Below are positions 28,204 through 35,097 of a DNA stretch of 64,000 nt, piece after piece (within the stretch, counting starts at the first letter, position 1; every line of letters starts with the position of its first letter). A program made the translations under genes and the position numbers. Source of the DNA: Actinomycetota bacterium (GTDB lineage: Bacteria; Actinomycetota; Acidimicrobiia; Acidimicrobiales; JAJPHE01); NCBI GenBank assembly GCA_027315345.1, contig DAHUYE010000043.1, forward strand, positions 27,654 to 91,653. The letters are read 5' to 3'. The notes below the pieces were generated by a model. The model had not been told where the DNA came from. It saw only the letters and a list, made by a program, of their open reading frames with translations, and did not search any database.

Positions 28204-28670
28204 CCGCTGAAGTCGACCCCGGGCCGGCGCCCGAGCCCCGGACCGTGCCCCGCGTGTACAAGGGCTACCGGATCGAAGCCCTGGTCTTCCTGGGCACCGC
28301 CTTCTTCTTCGCCATCGTCCTGGGCGTCTACTGGTTCACCTCCTACGAACACGCCGGCTCGGTCATGCTGCTCATGACCGTCTTTCTCGGCCTCATCCCC
28401 GGCTCCTATCTCTTCTGGTGGGGAATGAAGCGGGGCGGGGACATGCCGGCCCGGGCCGAGGACTCGGATGAAGCCGAGTTGGAAGACGGCGCCGGCACCG
28501 TGGGCGCCTTCCCCTCCTCCAGCATCTGGCCCTTCTGCATGGGCGTCTCCGCCGCCGTGGTCTGCCTGGCCCTGGTCTTCGGCGCCTGGCTGGGCATCCT
28601 GGGCGGCGCCGGGGTGGTGGCCACCCTGATCGGCTACACCATGGAATCCCGCCGGGGCGGCTACATCTAG
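28200..28670 (+). CDS. ctaF: cytochrome c oxidase subunit IV, actinobacterial type, CtaF
   Basis: A 156-residue membrane protein with four hydrophobic segments: residues 28-50, 54-74, 110-128 and 130-146. The pattern [20 protein letters not shown] and SIWPFCMG is that of the actinobacterial CtaF family, a small accessory subunit of the aa3 oxidase. It ends ESRRGGYI. The ATG overlaps the ctaD stop. It is last in the ctaC-ctaD-ctaF unit, and a hairpin and small repeats follow before the convergent qcrB. Confidence 0.85.
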   Translation: MTAEVDPGPAPEPRTVPRVYKGYRIEALVFLGTAFFFAIVLGVYWFTSYEHAGSVMLLMTVFLGLIPGSYLFWWGMKRGGDMPARAEDSDEAELEDGAGTVGAFPSSSIWPFCMGVSAAVVCLALVFGAWLGILGGAGVVATLIGYTMESRRGGYI

Positions 28671-28695
28671 AGGGCTTCGGCTTCGGCTCCCCGGG

Positions 28696-28737
28696 CCACC
28701 CGTAGTCGCCCGAGGACCACCCGTAGTCGCCCGAGGG
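28696..28737. repeat. 21-base tandem duplication after ctaF
   Basis: Two adjoining 21-base copies (28696-28716 and 28717-28737) differ at the last base only. They lie in the 263-base gap between the convergent ctaF and qcrB genes. Confidence 0.9.
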
Positions 28738-28772
28738 CAGGGCGTGTGGCGGCAGGTGTCGACCTGGAGGCC

Positions 28773-28807
28773 GCTGAAGCGATAGGGGTAGCGCTCCCGG
28801 CTTCAGC
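28773..28807. terminator. hairpin between ctaF and qcrB
   Basis: GCTGAAGC (28773-28780) and GCTTCAGC (28800-28807) pair over a 19-base loop, midway between two convergent operons. It could act in both directions. No T-run is present. Confidence 0.4.
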
Positions 28808-28879
28808 CCGGTGGCAGTACACCTTGGCCGTGCGGGGCCAGGTCTCCCTGGCCTTGAGAATGAGGTCGCACTCGGCGCT

Positions 28880-28909
28880 GCCGGCGTGCAAGTGGCCGGC
28901 GTGCAAGTG
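28880..28909. repeat. 15-base tandem duplication before the qcrB 3' end
   Basis: Two adjoining copies of GCCGGCGTGCAAGTG (28880-28894 and 28895-28909), just outside the qcrB stop. A third partial copy (GCCGGCG) follows. Confidence 0.9.
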
Positions 28910-28933
28910 GCCGGCGGAGAACCAGAACCCGGT

Positions 28934-30724
28934 TCAGTCGGAGCCGGCCCCGTCCCCGTCCTGGGCGCCACTGCCGGCGTCCCCCTTGGAGCCGTTCCCG
29001 TGGGATCGGCGCGGGAAGAACAGGTGCCGGCCCGAGCGCGGCGCCGGCTCACCCGGAGTCTCCTGGCGGCTGACCTGGCGCACTCCGGGTATGTCGGAGG
29101 CGGCCGTGCTCTGAACGGAGGCCGAGGCGGCTGAGGTGGCCGGAGCCGGGCCGCGGTTGGCGCGCTCGGCGGCCGTGGCCGGGGAGACGGCCCCGGCCGT
29201 CACCAACTCCGGCTCCGGCTCGGGCATCACGACATGGCCCACGGGAGCAGGCTCGAGCTCATGGTGGTGCTCGGCTTCGAGCGGATGGAGCTCCACCGGC
29301 GTGGCCGAGTAACCGCCGTCGGCGCCGCGCACGATGACGTTGGCCACCCGCCGCTTACCGGCCGAGGGCACGGCCGAGAGCTCCTTGCAGAGGAGATAGG
29401 TCACCGCTCCCACGATGGGCGGTATGACGAACAGCCCGACCCGGAGGGTCCACACCACCGACTGGACGGAGGTGTCGAAGGCCACGGCTATGACGTCCTC
29501 GGAGCCCCCGAGTAGCAGCACGAAGAAGAAGGCCAAGAAGCCGGCCCCGAAGGCGGTGCGGCCGGGGACGTCCCGGGGCCGTTGCAGCAGGTTGTGGTAC
29601 GCCTTGTCCCCGGTCAGCTTGGCCTCAAGGAACGGGTAGGCGTAGAGGATGTTGAAGATGATCCCGGGCAGGATGACGGCCGGATAGAACGTGTTGGCGA
29701 TCATGTGGCCGGGGAAGTGCGTCTCCCAGTTGGGCCACAGCCGCAGGGCGCCGTCCAACCAGCCGATGTACCAGTCGGGCTGGGTGAAGGTGCTGATCCG
29801 GATGGGGTCGTAGGGGCCGAACAGCCAGATGGGGTTGATCTGGGCCCAGCCGCCCAACAGGGCCGTGATGGCCAGTGTCATGAAGAAATAGCCGCCGGAT
29901 TTGGCCATGTACCCGGGCCACATCGGGGTGCCCACCACGTTGGTCTCGGTGGCGCCTTTGCCCGGGAACTGGCTGTGGTGCTGGCGCATGATGATGGCCA
30001 GGTGGGCGCTCAAGAGGCCCAGGATCACCAGGGGCAGGATGAAGACGTGGATGACGTAGAAGTGGGACAGGACCGCCGTGCCCGGATAGGGACCGCCGTA
30101 GAGGAGCTCCATGGCCCAGGTGCCCACGAAGGGAATGGACTCGAACACCGAATAGAAGATGCGCAGTCCGCCGCCGGAGATGAGGTCATCCGGAAGCGAA
30201 TAGCCGAAGAAGCCGTTGAGCAGGGCCAGGATCATCAGGGTCAGGCCGATGGTCCAGTTGATCTCCCTGGGCTTGCGGAAGGCACCGGTGAAGAAGACCC
30301 GGCACATGTGGATCCCGATGGCGCCGATGAAGATCAGGGCCGCCCAGTGGTGCATCTGGCGGATGACCAGACCGGCCCTTATGTTGAAGCTGATCTGCAG
30401 CGTCGAGGCGTAGGCCTCGGACATCTTGACGCCCTGCAGGGGGATGTAGGACCCGTGATAGATGATCTCGTGGGCCGAATCCACGAAGAAGAAGGCCAGG
30501 TAGACCCCGGTCAGCAGCAGGATGATGAAGGAGTAGAGGGCGATCTCGCCCAACATGAAGGACCAGTGGTCCGGGAAGATGTAATTGAGCATCCACCGGC
30601 CGGCCGAAGCCAGACCCAGACGCTCGTCGAGATCCCGGCCCTGCTTGGCGGCCGCCTTCTTACCGGCGTCAGCCGCCTTCTCCCGCATGCCGGTCGGTGT
30701 CCGGCTCCCGCTGATCAGTGTCAC
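28934..30724 (-). CDS. qcrB: cytochrome bc complex cytochrome b subunit, QcrB
   Basis: A 596-residue membrane protein holding two b hemes. Conserved blocks include GLVIRQMHHWAALIFIGAI and LPLVILGLLSAHLAIIMRQHH (heme histidines) and PDWYIGWLDGALRLWPNW near the quinol site. About 130 residues at the C terminus form a charged, Pro/Ala/Ser-rich tail beyond the last helix, a common actinobacterial feature. It oxidises menaquinol within the bcc complex. The ATG overlaps the qcrA stop, and it is last in the ctaE-qcrC-qcrA-qcrB unit. Confidence 0.93.
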   Translation of the reverse strand: MTLISGSRTPTGMREKAADAGKKAAAKQGRDLDERLGLASAGRWMLNYIFPDHWSFMLGEIALYSFIILLLTGVYLAFFFVDSAHEIIYHGSYIPLQGVKMSEAYASTLQISFNIRAGLVIRQMHHWAALIFIGAIGIHMCRVFFTGAFRKPREINWTIGLTLMILALLNGFFGYSLPDDLISGGGLRIFYSVFESIPFVGTWAMELLYGGPYPGTAVLSHFYVIHVFILPLVILGLLSAHLAIIMRQHHSQFPGKGATETNVVGTPMWPGYMAKSGGYFFMTLAITALLGGWAQINPIWLFGPYDPIRISTFTQPDWYIGWLDGALRLWPNWETHFPGHMIANTFYPAVILPGIIFNILYAYPFLEAKLTGDKAYHNLLQRPRDVPGRTAFGAGFLAFFFVLLLGGSEDVIAVAFDTSVQSVVWTLRVGLFVIPPIVGAVTYLLCKELSAVPSAGKRRVANVIVRGADGGYSATPVELHPLEAEHHHELEPAPVGHVVMPEPEPELVTAGAVSPATAAERANRGPAPATSAASASVQSTAASDIPGVRQVSRQETPGEPAPRSGRHLFFPRRSHGNGSKGDAGSGAQDGDGAGSD

Positions 30725-31695
30725 AGTGCATCCCTGTACCAGAAGCCCGGGCCCACCGGCTCGCCATAGCTCGACAGGGCCCGGAGATAGCCGTTGGAAT
30801 CTAGCGTCAGCGGCAGCTGGGGCAGCGGCCGGGGGGCGGGGCCGAAGACCACGGCGCAGGCGTTGAGCACGTCGAAGGTCGACTCATGGCAGGGGCAGAG
30901 GAGCTTCTGGTACTGGGCCTCGTACTGGCCGACCGGGCAGCCGGCGTGAGTGCAGAGCTTGGAGAAGGCCAGATAGCCGACCGGGGACCACTGCAGCTTG
31001 TGGGATTGATCGGGGGGGGCCACCGGCTGGGTGGACGCCCGGATGAGAAGGGTCTGGTCGTCCTCGGCGTCGGTGTAGCCGTAGGGGAAGACCGTCATGG
31101 AGCCGCCCACCTCCAGGGTGGTGTAGTGGACCGGGTTGTTGTTCTCGTCCACCACCAGCGAGCCTGGCTTCCACTGGGTTTTGTAGAAGGGCCCGTTGGG
31201 CGAGAGACCCACCGGGCTCAGCGAACGCAGGGGAAAGAGCAGGATGGCGCCCATCAGCCCACTGGCGGCCAGGAAGAGCTTGAGCAGGAACGAGCGCCTG
31301 CCCTCGATGGCCACCTGGCCCCGCTTGAGGGTCTCGGCAAAGGCCTGCTCATCGGCCTCCGAGGTGAGGACCTCCCTCTCCTCCACGAACGGCCCCCGGG
31401 GCATGAGGTACTTGCCCCACGCCGCCATGCCGAAGCCGATGCCCCCGAAGAGGACGAAGAGCATGGCCCCTTCGAGCTGGGGATTGCCGCGCTGGGTGTA
31501 GATCCAGCCCAGGACGAACACCGACAGGATGGCCAGGATGAAACAGGCCCCGACCACCAACTCGACCCGCTTGGGGTTCCGGGCCGCCACCGACAGTTGG
31601 GCGGCGTAGGTCTCGGTGTCGGTGGTCCCGACGGGGGCGGCGCCGTGCCCGCCCGGGGTGCCGCTGGGATCTTCGGTGCCCGTGAGGTCGGTCAT
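30721..31695 (-). CDS. qcrA: Rieske iron-sulfur subunit, QcrA
   Basis: A 324-residue protein with three hydrophobic helices (about 45-66, 76-96 and 135-155), as in the actinobacterial form, and a C-terminal Rieske domain. The [2Fe-2S] ligands are Cys248, His250, Cys267 and His270 in LCTHAGCP and CPCHESTFD, with Cys253-Cys269 as the disulfide. It carries electrons from quinol at the outer face to cytochrome c. Overlaps with qcrC and qcrB are four bases each. Confidence 0.93.
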   Translation of the reverse strand: MTDLTGTEDPSGTPGGHGAAPVGTTDTETYAAQLSVAARNPKRVELVVGACFILAILSVFVLGWIYTQRGNPQLEGAMLFVLFGGIGFGMAAWGKYLMPRGPFVEEREVLTSEADEQAFAETLKRGQVAIEGRRSFLLKLFLAASGLMGAILLFPLRSLSPVGLSPNGPFYKTQWKPGSLVVDENNNPVHYTTLEVGGSMTVFPYGYTDAEDDQTLLIRASTQPVAPPDQSHKLQWSPVGYLAFSKLCTHAGCPVGQYEAQYQKLLCPCHESTFDVLNACAVVFGPAPRPLPQLPLTLDSNGYLRALSSYGEPVGPGFWYRDAL

Positions 31696-32594
31696 GCCCG
31701 GTCTCCGATCCAGAAGGCGGCCAGCATCAACAGGCCCACTCCCACCACGATCCCGATGAATCCCTCGGTGGTCGGCCCGACGTGGCCGAGGTTGAAGCCA
31801 CCCCGGTCTTGGGGGTGGGTGATGTACTTGACGTACTTGATGATGTCGGCCTCATCCTGGCTGGAGAGCTGGGCGATGCTGAAGCGGGGCATGTTGCCCG
31901 GCCCGGTGCGGATGGCCTCGGCTATCTCCAGGGGAGTGTCCGGGACCAGCGAAGGGGCGTAGGCGCCATAGCTCAGGGCTCCACCGTTGGCGGTGAGACT
32001 GTGGCAGGTGGAGCAGTTGAGCCGGAACAGCTCCCCGCCGTGGGCCAGATTGGCCTGGGAGAGATCGATGGGGCCGGGTATGGACGGGCCCTGGGGCACG
32101 CTGCCCACATAGCCGGGGACCTGGAGAGAGGCCACGTACTGGGCTATCTCCTTGGCCTGGGTGGTGGAGAAGATGGGGTTCTTGCGCATGGCCTGCTGGC
32201 TCGGAACCTCCAGGGGCATACGCCCGGTGATGATCCAGAAGTCGACCGCCGCCGAGCCCAGCCCGACCAGGGTGGGCGCCCGGGCCGAGCCCTGGGCATC
32301 GGTGCCGTGGCAGGAGGCACAGGCCTGGACATACAGCTGCCTACCGCTGGCCGACCCCGTCCCCAGTTCGGTGTCCTGGTAGCTGGTGCCCCCGGTGTTG
32401 CCCAGGGCGTGGTTGTGGGTGCCGGCCGGCACGGTGGTGGCCGGCGCCGCCGGCTGGGCCGAACCGGTGCCCTGGGCCCGCGCCGTGGAGCCGAACAGCA
32501 CGATGGAGATGGCGGCCACCCCCATCACGAGGAGGGCGGGCAGGGCCATCTGGCGGGTCCGGCGGGCGATAGCGGGTCGGGCGGAGGCGGGCAT
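31692..32594 (-). CDS. qcrC: diheme cytochrome c subunit, QcrC
   Basis: A 300-residue exported protein with an N-terminal signal/anchor (LPALLVMGVAAISIVLFG), two c-heme motifs (CASCH at 92-96, CSTCH at 194-198) and a C-terminal membrane helix (FIGIVVGVGLLMLAAFWIG). This diheme form links the bcc complex directly to the aa3 oxidase in actinobacteria, without soluble cytochrome c. It lies between ctaE and qcrA in the operon. Confidence 0.93.
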   Translation of the reverse strand: MPASARPAIARRTRQMALPALLVMGVAAISIVLFGSTARAQGTGSAQPAAPATTVPAGTHNHALGNTGGTSYQDTELGTGSASGRQLYVQACASCHGTDAQGSARAPTLVGLGSAAVDFWIITGRMPLEVPSQQAMRKNPIFSTTQAKEIAQYVASLQVPGYVGSVPQGPSIPGPIDLSQANLAHGGELFRLNCSTCHSLTANGGALSYGAYAPSLVPDTPLEIAEAIRTGPGNMPRFSIAQLSSQDEADIIKYVKYITHPQDRGGFNLGHVGPTTEGFIGIVVGVGLLMLAAFWIGDRA

Positions 32595-32604
32595 GGAGGG
32601 CCGA

Positions 32605-33219
32605 CTACCCCTTCAGGAGGAAGATGGCGCTGTACAGGAAGACCCACACAACGTCGACGAAGTGCCAGTAGTAGGTGACGCATTGGAACACGGAGCGCTC
32701 GCCCGGGTCACCGCCCGGACCGGCCAGACGCCCGTAGAAGGCGGCCATGGCCACCAGGCCCACGAAGACGTGGAGCCCGTGCAGGCCGGTCATGAGGAAG
32801 AAGAGGGATGTGAAGGCATCGTGGGAGATGCGGAAGTCGACGTGGAACCACTCGTAGCCCTGGTTGGCCAGGAACAGCGAGCCCATGATGAAGGTGATGA
32901 TCACCCAGCGGCGGGCCTGCTCCCGGTCGTGGCGGCGCTCCTCCGACCACAGCGCCCTCTGCATGGTGAAGCTGGACGCCACCAGGATGGCGGTGAAGAT
33001 GCCCGACTGCAGGATGTCGAGGTGGATCCCCTGGGGGGGCCACACCCCGGCCACGGTGTCCTGGGCCCGCACCGTGAAGAAGGCGGCGAAGAGCCCGGCG
33101 AAGAACATCAGCTCCGATCCCAACCACACCATCACGCCCACGTTCAGCAGCGGCGGCCGGGTCGGGGGGGCGGGAGCGGCGTAGTGACTGGGCGGCTCCG
33201 TGGCGAGGACCTGGGTCAC
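32605..33219 (-). CDS. ctaE: cytochrome c oxidase subunit III, CtaE
   Basis: A 204-residue protein with five membrane helices. It has MVWLGSELMFFAGLFAAFFT, RHDREQARRW, GLHGLHVFVGLVAM and VTYYWHFVDVVWVFLYSAIF, all diagnostic of subunit III of the five-helix actinobacterial type. It supports proton uptake and stability of subunit I. The start is GTG 33219 with AAAGGGG close upstream. It is the first gene of the ctaE-qcrC-qcrA-qcrB unit, ten bases before qcrC, while the other oxidase subunits lie in the convergent unit. Confidence 0.92.
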   Translation of the reverse strand: MTQVLATEPPSHYAAPAPPTRPPLLNVGVMVWLGSELMFFAGLFAAFFTVRAQDTVAGVWPPQGIHLDILQSGIFTAILVASSFTMQRALWSEERRHDREQARRWVIITFIMGSLFLANQGYEWFHVDFRISHDAFTSLFFLMTGLHGLHVFVGLVAMAAFYGRLAGPGGDPGERSVFQCVTYYWHFVDVVWVFLYSAIFLLKG

Positions 33220-33302
33220 GGCCCCTTTACTAGTCGATCCAGAGGGGTCCGATCACATCTTCGGGCCATCTCCACGACATATTCACAGGCGGAGCGGGAT
33301 AT

Positions 33303-33938
33303 TCAGGGGTGAACCAGGCCGAGCTTGAGGGCCAGGGCCGTGGCCTCCTGCCGGCTGCGCACCTCGAGCTTGGCGTAGATGCTGCTCAGGTGGGTCTTGA
33401 CGGTGGCCGGGGACAGGAACAGCTCGGCGGCTATCTCCTCGTTCCGGGCCCCCCGGACCAGACAGGCCAGCACCTCCCGCTCCCGGGCCGTGAGGGACCC
33501 GGTCTCGGGCGCGGCCGCCCCGGTGTCGTGGATGACGATGCCGGCCAGGGCGGGGACGAGCTCCCCGGAGAGGGCCCGCTCCCCGGCCATGATCCGCTCC
33601 ACTGCCCCCAACAGCTCCTCGGCCGGGACCGAAGCGGTCATGATCCCGTCCGCCCCGGCCCCGGCCAGGGCGGCCAGCTGGCTCCGGGAGGGCCGGTCGA
33701 CCAGGGCCAGCACGCGGGCGCCCTGGGATTTGGCCATGGCGACCAGGGAGGAGCCGTCTTCCCCCAGGTGGTCGCCCAGGACCACCAGATCCGGATGACG
33801 GCGGCGGATGGCCGCCCGGGCCGCCACCGGGCCATCCGCTTCTTCCAGTATCCGGTAGCTAAGACTGGGCAGGGACCGGCCGATACCCAGACGGACAAGC
33901 GGCCACTGGTCGACTATCACCACCCCCGTCGAAGCCAC
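33303..33938 (-). CDS. LuxR/NarL-type regulator with degenerate receiver domain
   Basis: A 211-residue protein. Residues 1-120 form a receiver-like domain and residues 145-205 a LuxR helix-turn-helix (LTAREREVLACLVRGARNEE and FLSPATVKTHLSSIYAKLEV). In the receiver the acidic pair reads Asp10-Gln11 and the phospho-acceptor region reads VVLGDHLGEDG, with Gly at the expected Asp site and Asp one position later. Phosphorylation is therefore doubtful. GTG 33938 gives the usual family length; longer starts add sequence with no homology. It is divergent from the sigma-factor gene, with which it may share control. No kinase gene is adjacent. Confidence 0.75.
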   Translation of the reverse strand: MASTGVVIVDQWPLVRLGIGRSLPSLSYRILEEADGPVAARAAIRRRHPDLVVLGDHLGEDGSSLVAMAKSQGARVLALVDRPSRSQLAALAGAGADGIMTASVPAEELLGAVERIMAGERALSGELVPALAGIVIHDTGAAAPETGSLTAREREVLACLVRGARNEEIAAELFLSPATVKTHLSSIYAKLEVRSRQEATALALKLGLVHP

Positions 33939-34106
33939 CTGCCCCAGGGTAGGCCGTGGCGGGATTGACACCCGGCTCGGGCGGACTAGCCCATCCGGGT
34001 TGGTGGCATCTCTCCGTCTTCCATAGCCCGAGCGGGCCATGGCCGTATAGCCGACCACCCGCGCGGCCGATGCCCCGAGGGTCCCAGATGGCCCATAACG
34101 GCTTAC

Positions 34107-34985
34107 ATGGCACAAAGGACCAAGAACCTCTCCTCGGTCCCGACCAATGAATACGGCGTCAACGAGGAGCAACTGGTAACCGAGCACTTCCAGCTGGCGC
34201 AGCGGGCCGTTTCCGACCTGCTCCAGCGGGTGCCCAGGCACGTATCGCGCAGTGATCTGCTCTCGGCCGCCCTGGCCGGGCTGGCCCAGGCCGCCCGTTC
34301 CTACGATCCCGACCGGGGCATCGCCTTCGACCGCTTCGCCTCGGCCCGTATCCGGGGCGCCCTGCTGGACGAGCTGAGGAGCCGGGACTGGGCCAGCCGC
34401 TCGGTCCGGGCCCGGGCCCGCCGCGTGACCGCCGCCGTGGACCACCTGACCGCCGCCAACGGCTCGGCCCCCACCCCGGATCAGGTGGCCGCCCACCTCG
34501 GGATGGACAAGGCCACCCTGGATTCCCTCACCGGGGACGTCCACCGGGCCGTGGTCCTCAACTTCGACGCCCTGGTGGTCGACGGGGACGGCGCTTCCGC
34601 CCTGCCGGCTGATGAGCGGGGCCCCGACGTCCAGATCCTCGACCGGGAGCGGCGCTCCTATCTGCTCGACGCCGTCTCCCACCTGCCCGAGCGCATGCGC
34701 CACGTCGTGGTGGGCTACTTCTTCGATGAGCGCCCCATGCGGGAGCTGGCCGAGGAGCTGGATGTGACCGAGTCCCGCATCTCCCAGATCCGGGCCGAGG
34801 CCCTCGCCCTCATGCGCACCGCCCTGGACGCCCATCTGGACGGCATCGACCCCGTGGCCGAGCTGGCCCCCCGCACGGCCAAGCGCACCGCCGCCTACGT
34901 CGACGCCGTCGGCACCAACTCGGAGTGGAAGCACCGCCTCGACGCCGTCCCCCACACCCCCCGCCCCACGACTCTGATTGGCTGA
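34107..34985 (+). CDS. RNA polymerase sigma factor, FliA/WhiG-type
   Basis: A 292-residue sigma70-family factor. Region 2 is RSDLLSAALAGLAQAARSYD and FDRFASARIRGALLDELRSR; region 3 follows (TPDQVAAHLGMDKATL), and region 4 is LPERMRHVVVGYFFDERPMR with an HTH ending SRISQIRAEALALMR. The EYGVNEEQLVTEHFQLAQRA start and region-3 form match the FliA/WhiG group that serves motility in many bacteria and sporulation in Streptomyces. No flagellar gene is in the window. The ATG at 34107 is used. The tail after region 4 is unusually long, about 45 residues. Confidence 0.82.
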   Translation: MAQRTKNLSSVPTNEYGVNEEQLVTEHFQLAQRAVSDLLQRVPRHVSRSDLLSAALAGLAQAARSYDPDRGIAFDRFASARIRGALLDELRSRDWASRSVRARARRVTAAVDHLTAANGSAPTPDQVAAHLGMDKATLDSLTGDVHRAVVLNFDALVVDGDGASALPADERGPDVQILDRERRSYLLDAVSHLPERMRHVVVGYFFDERPMRELAEELDVTESRISQIRAEALALMRTALDAHLDGIDPVAELAPRTAKRTAAYVDAVGTNSEWKHRLDAVPHTPRPTTLIG

Positions 34986-34986
34986 C

Positions 34987-35051
34987 GGGCACCCGGGTCC
35001 TTCGGACCTCGCCCATTGCCGGCTCCGCCGGCGTGCCCGCACCGGGTGCCC
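34987..35051. terminator. cloverleaf-like inverted repeats after the sigma-factor gene
   Basis: An outer stem (34987-34995 with 35043-35051) encloses two inner hairpins: GGTCC-TTC-GGACC (34996-35008) and GCCGGC-TCC-GCCGGC (35018-35032). It starts two bases after the sigma-factor stop and lies 47 bases before the convergent helD stop, so a two-way terminator is likely. Confidence 0.55.
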
Positions 35052-35097
35052 GGGGGCCCAACCCCGGGCGCGCTCAATGCCTGAGTCAGTGGTACCC

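Noticed and set aside
33303..35042. A single 579-residue protein covering the response regulator and the region antisense to the sigma factor
   Set aside because: Only the last 211 residues have homology; the rest is antisense to the sigma-factor gene.
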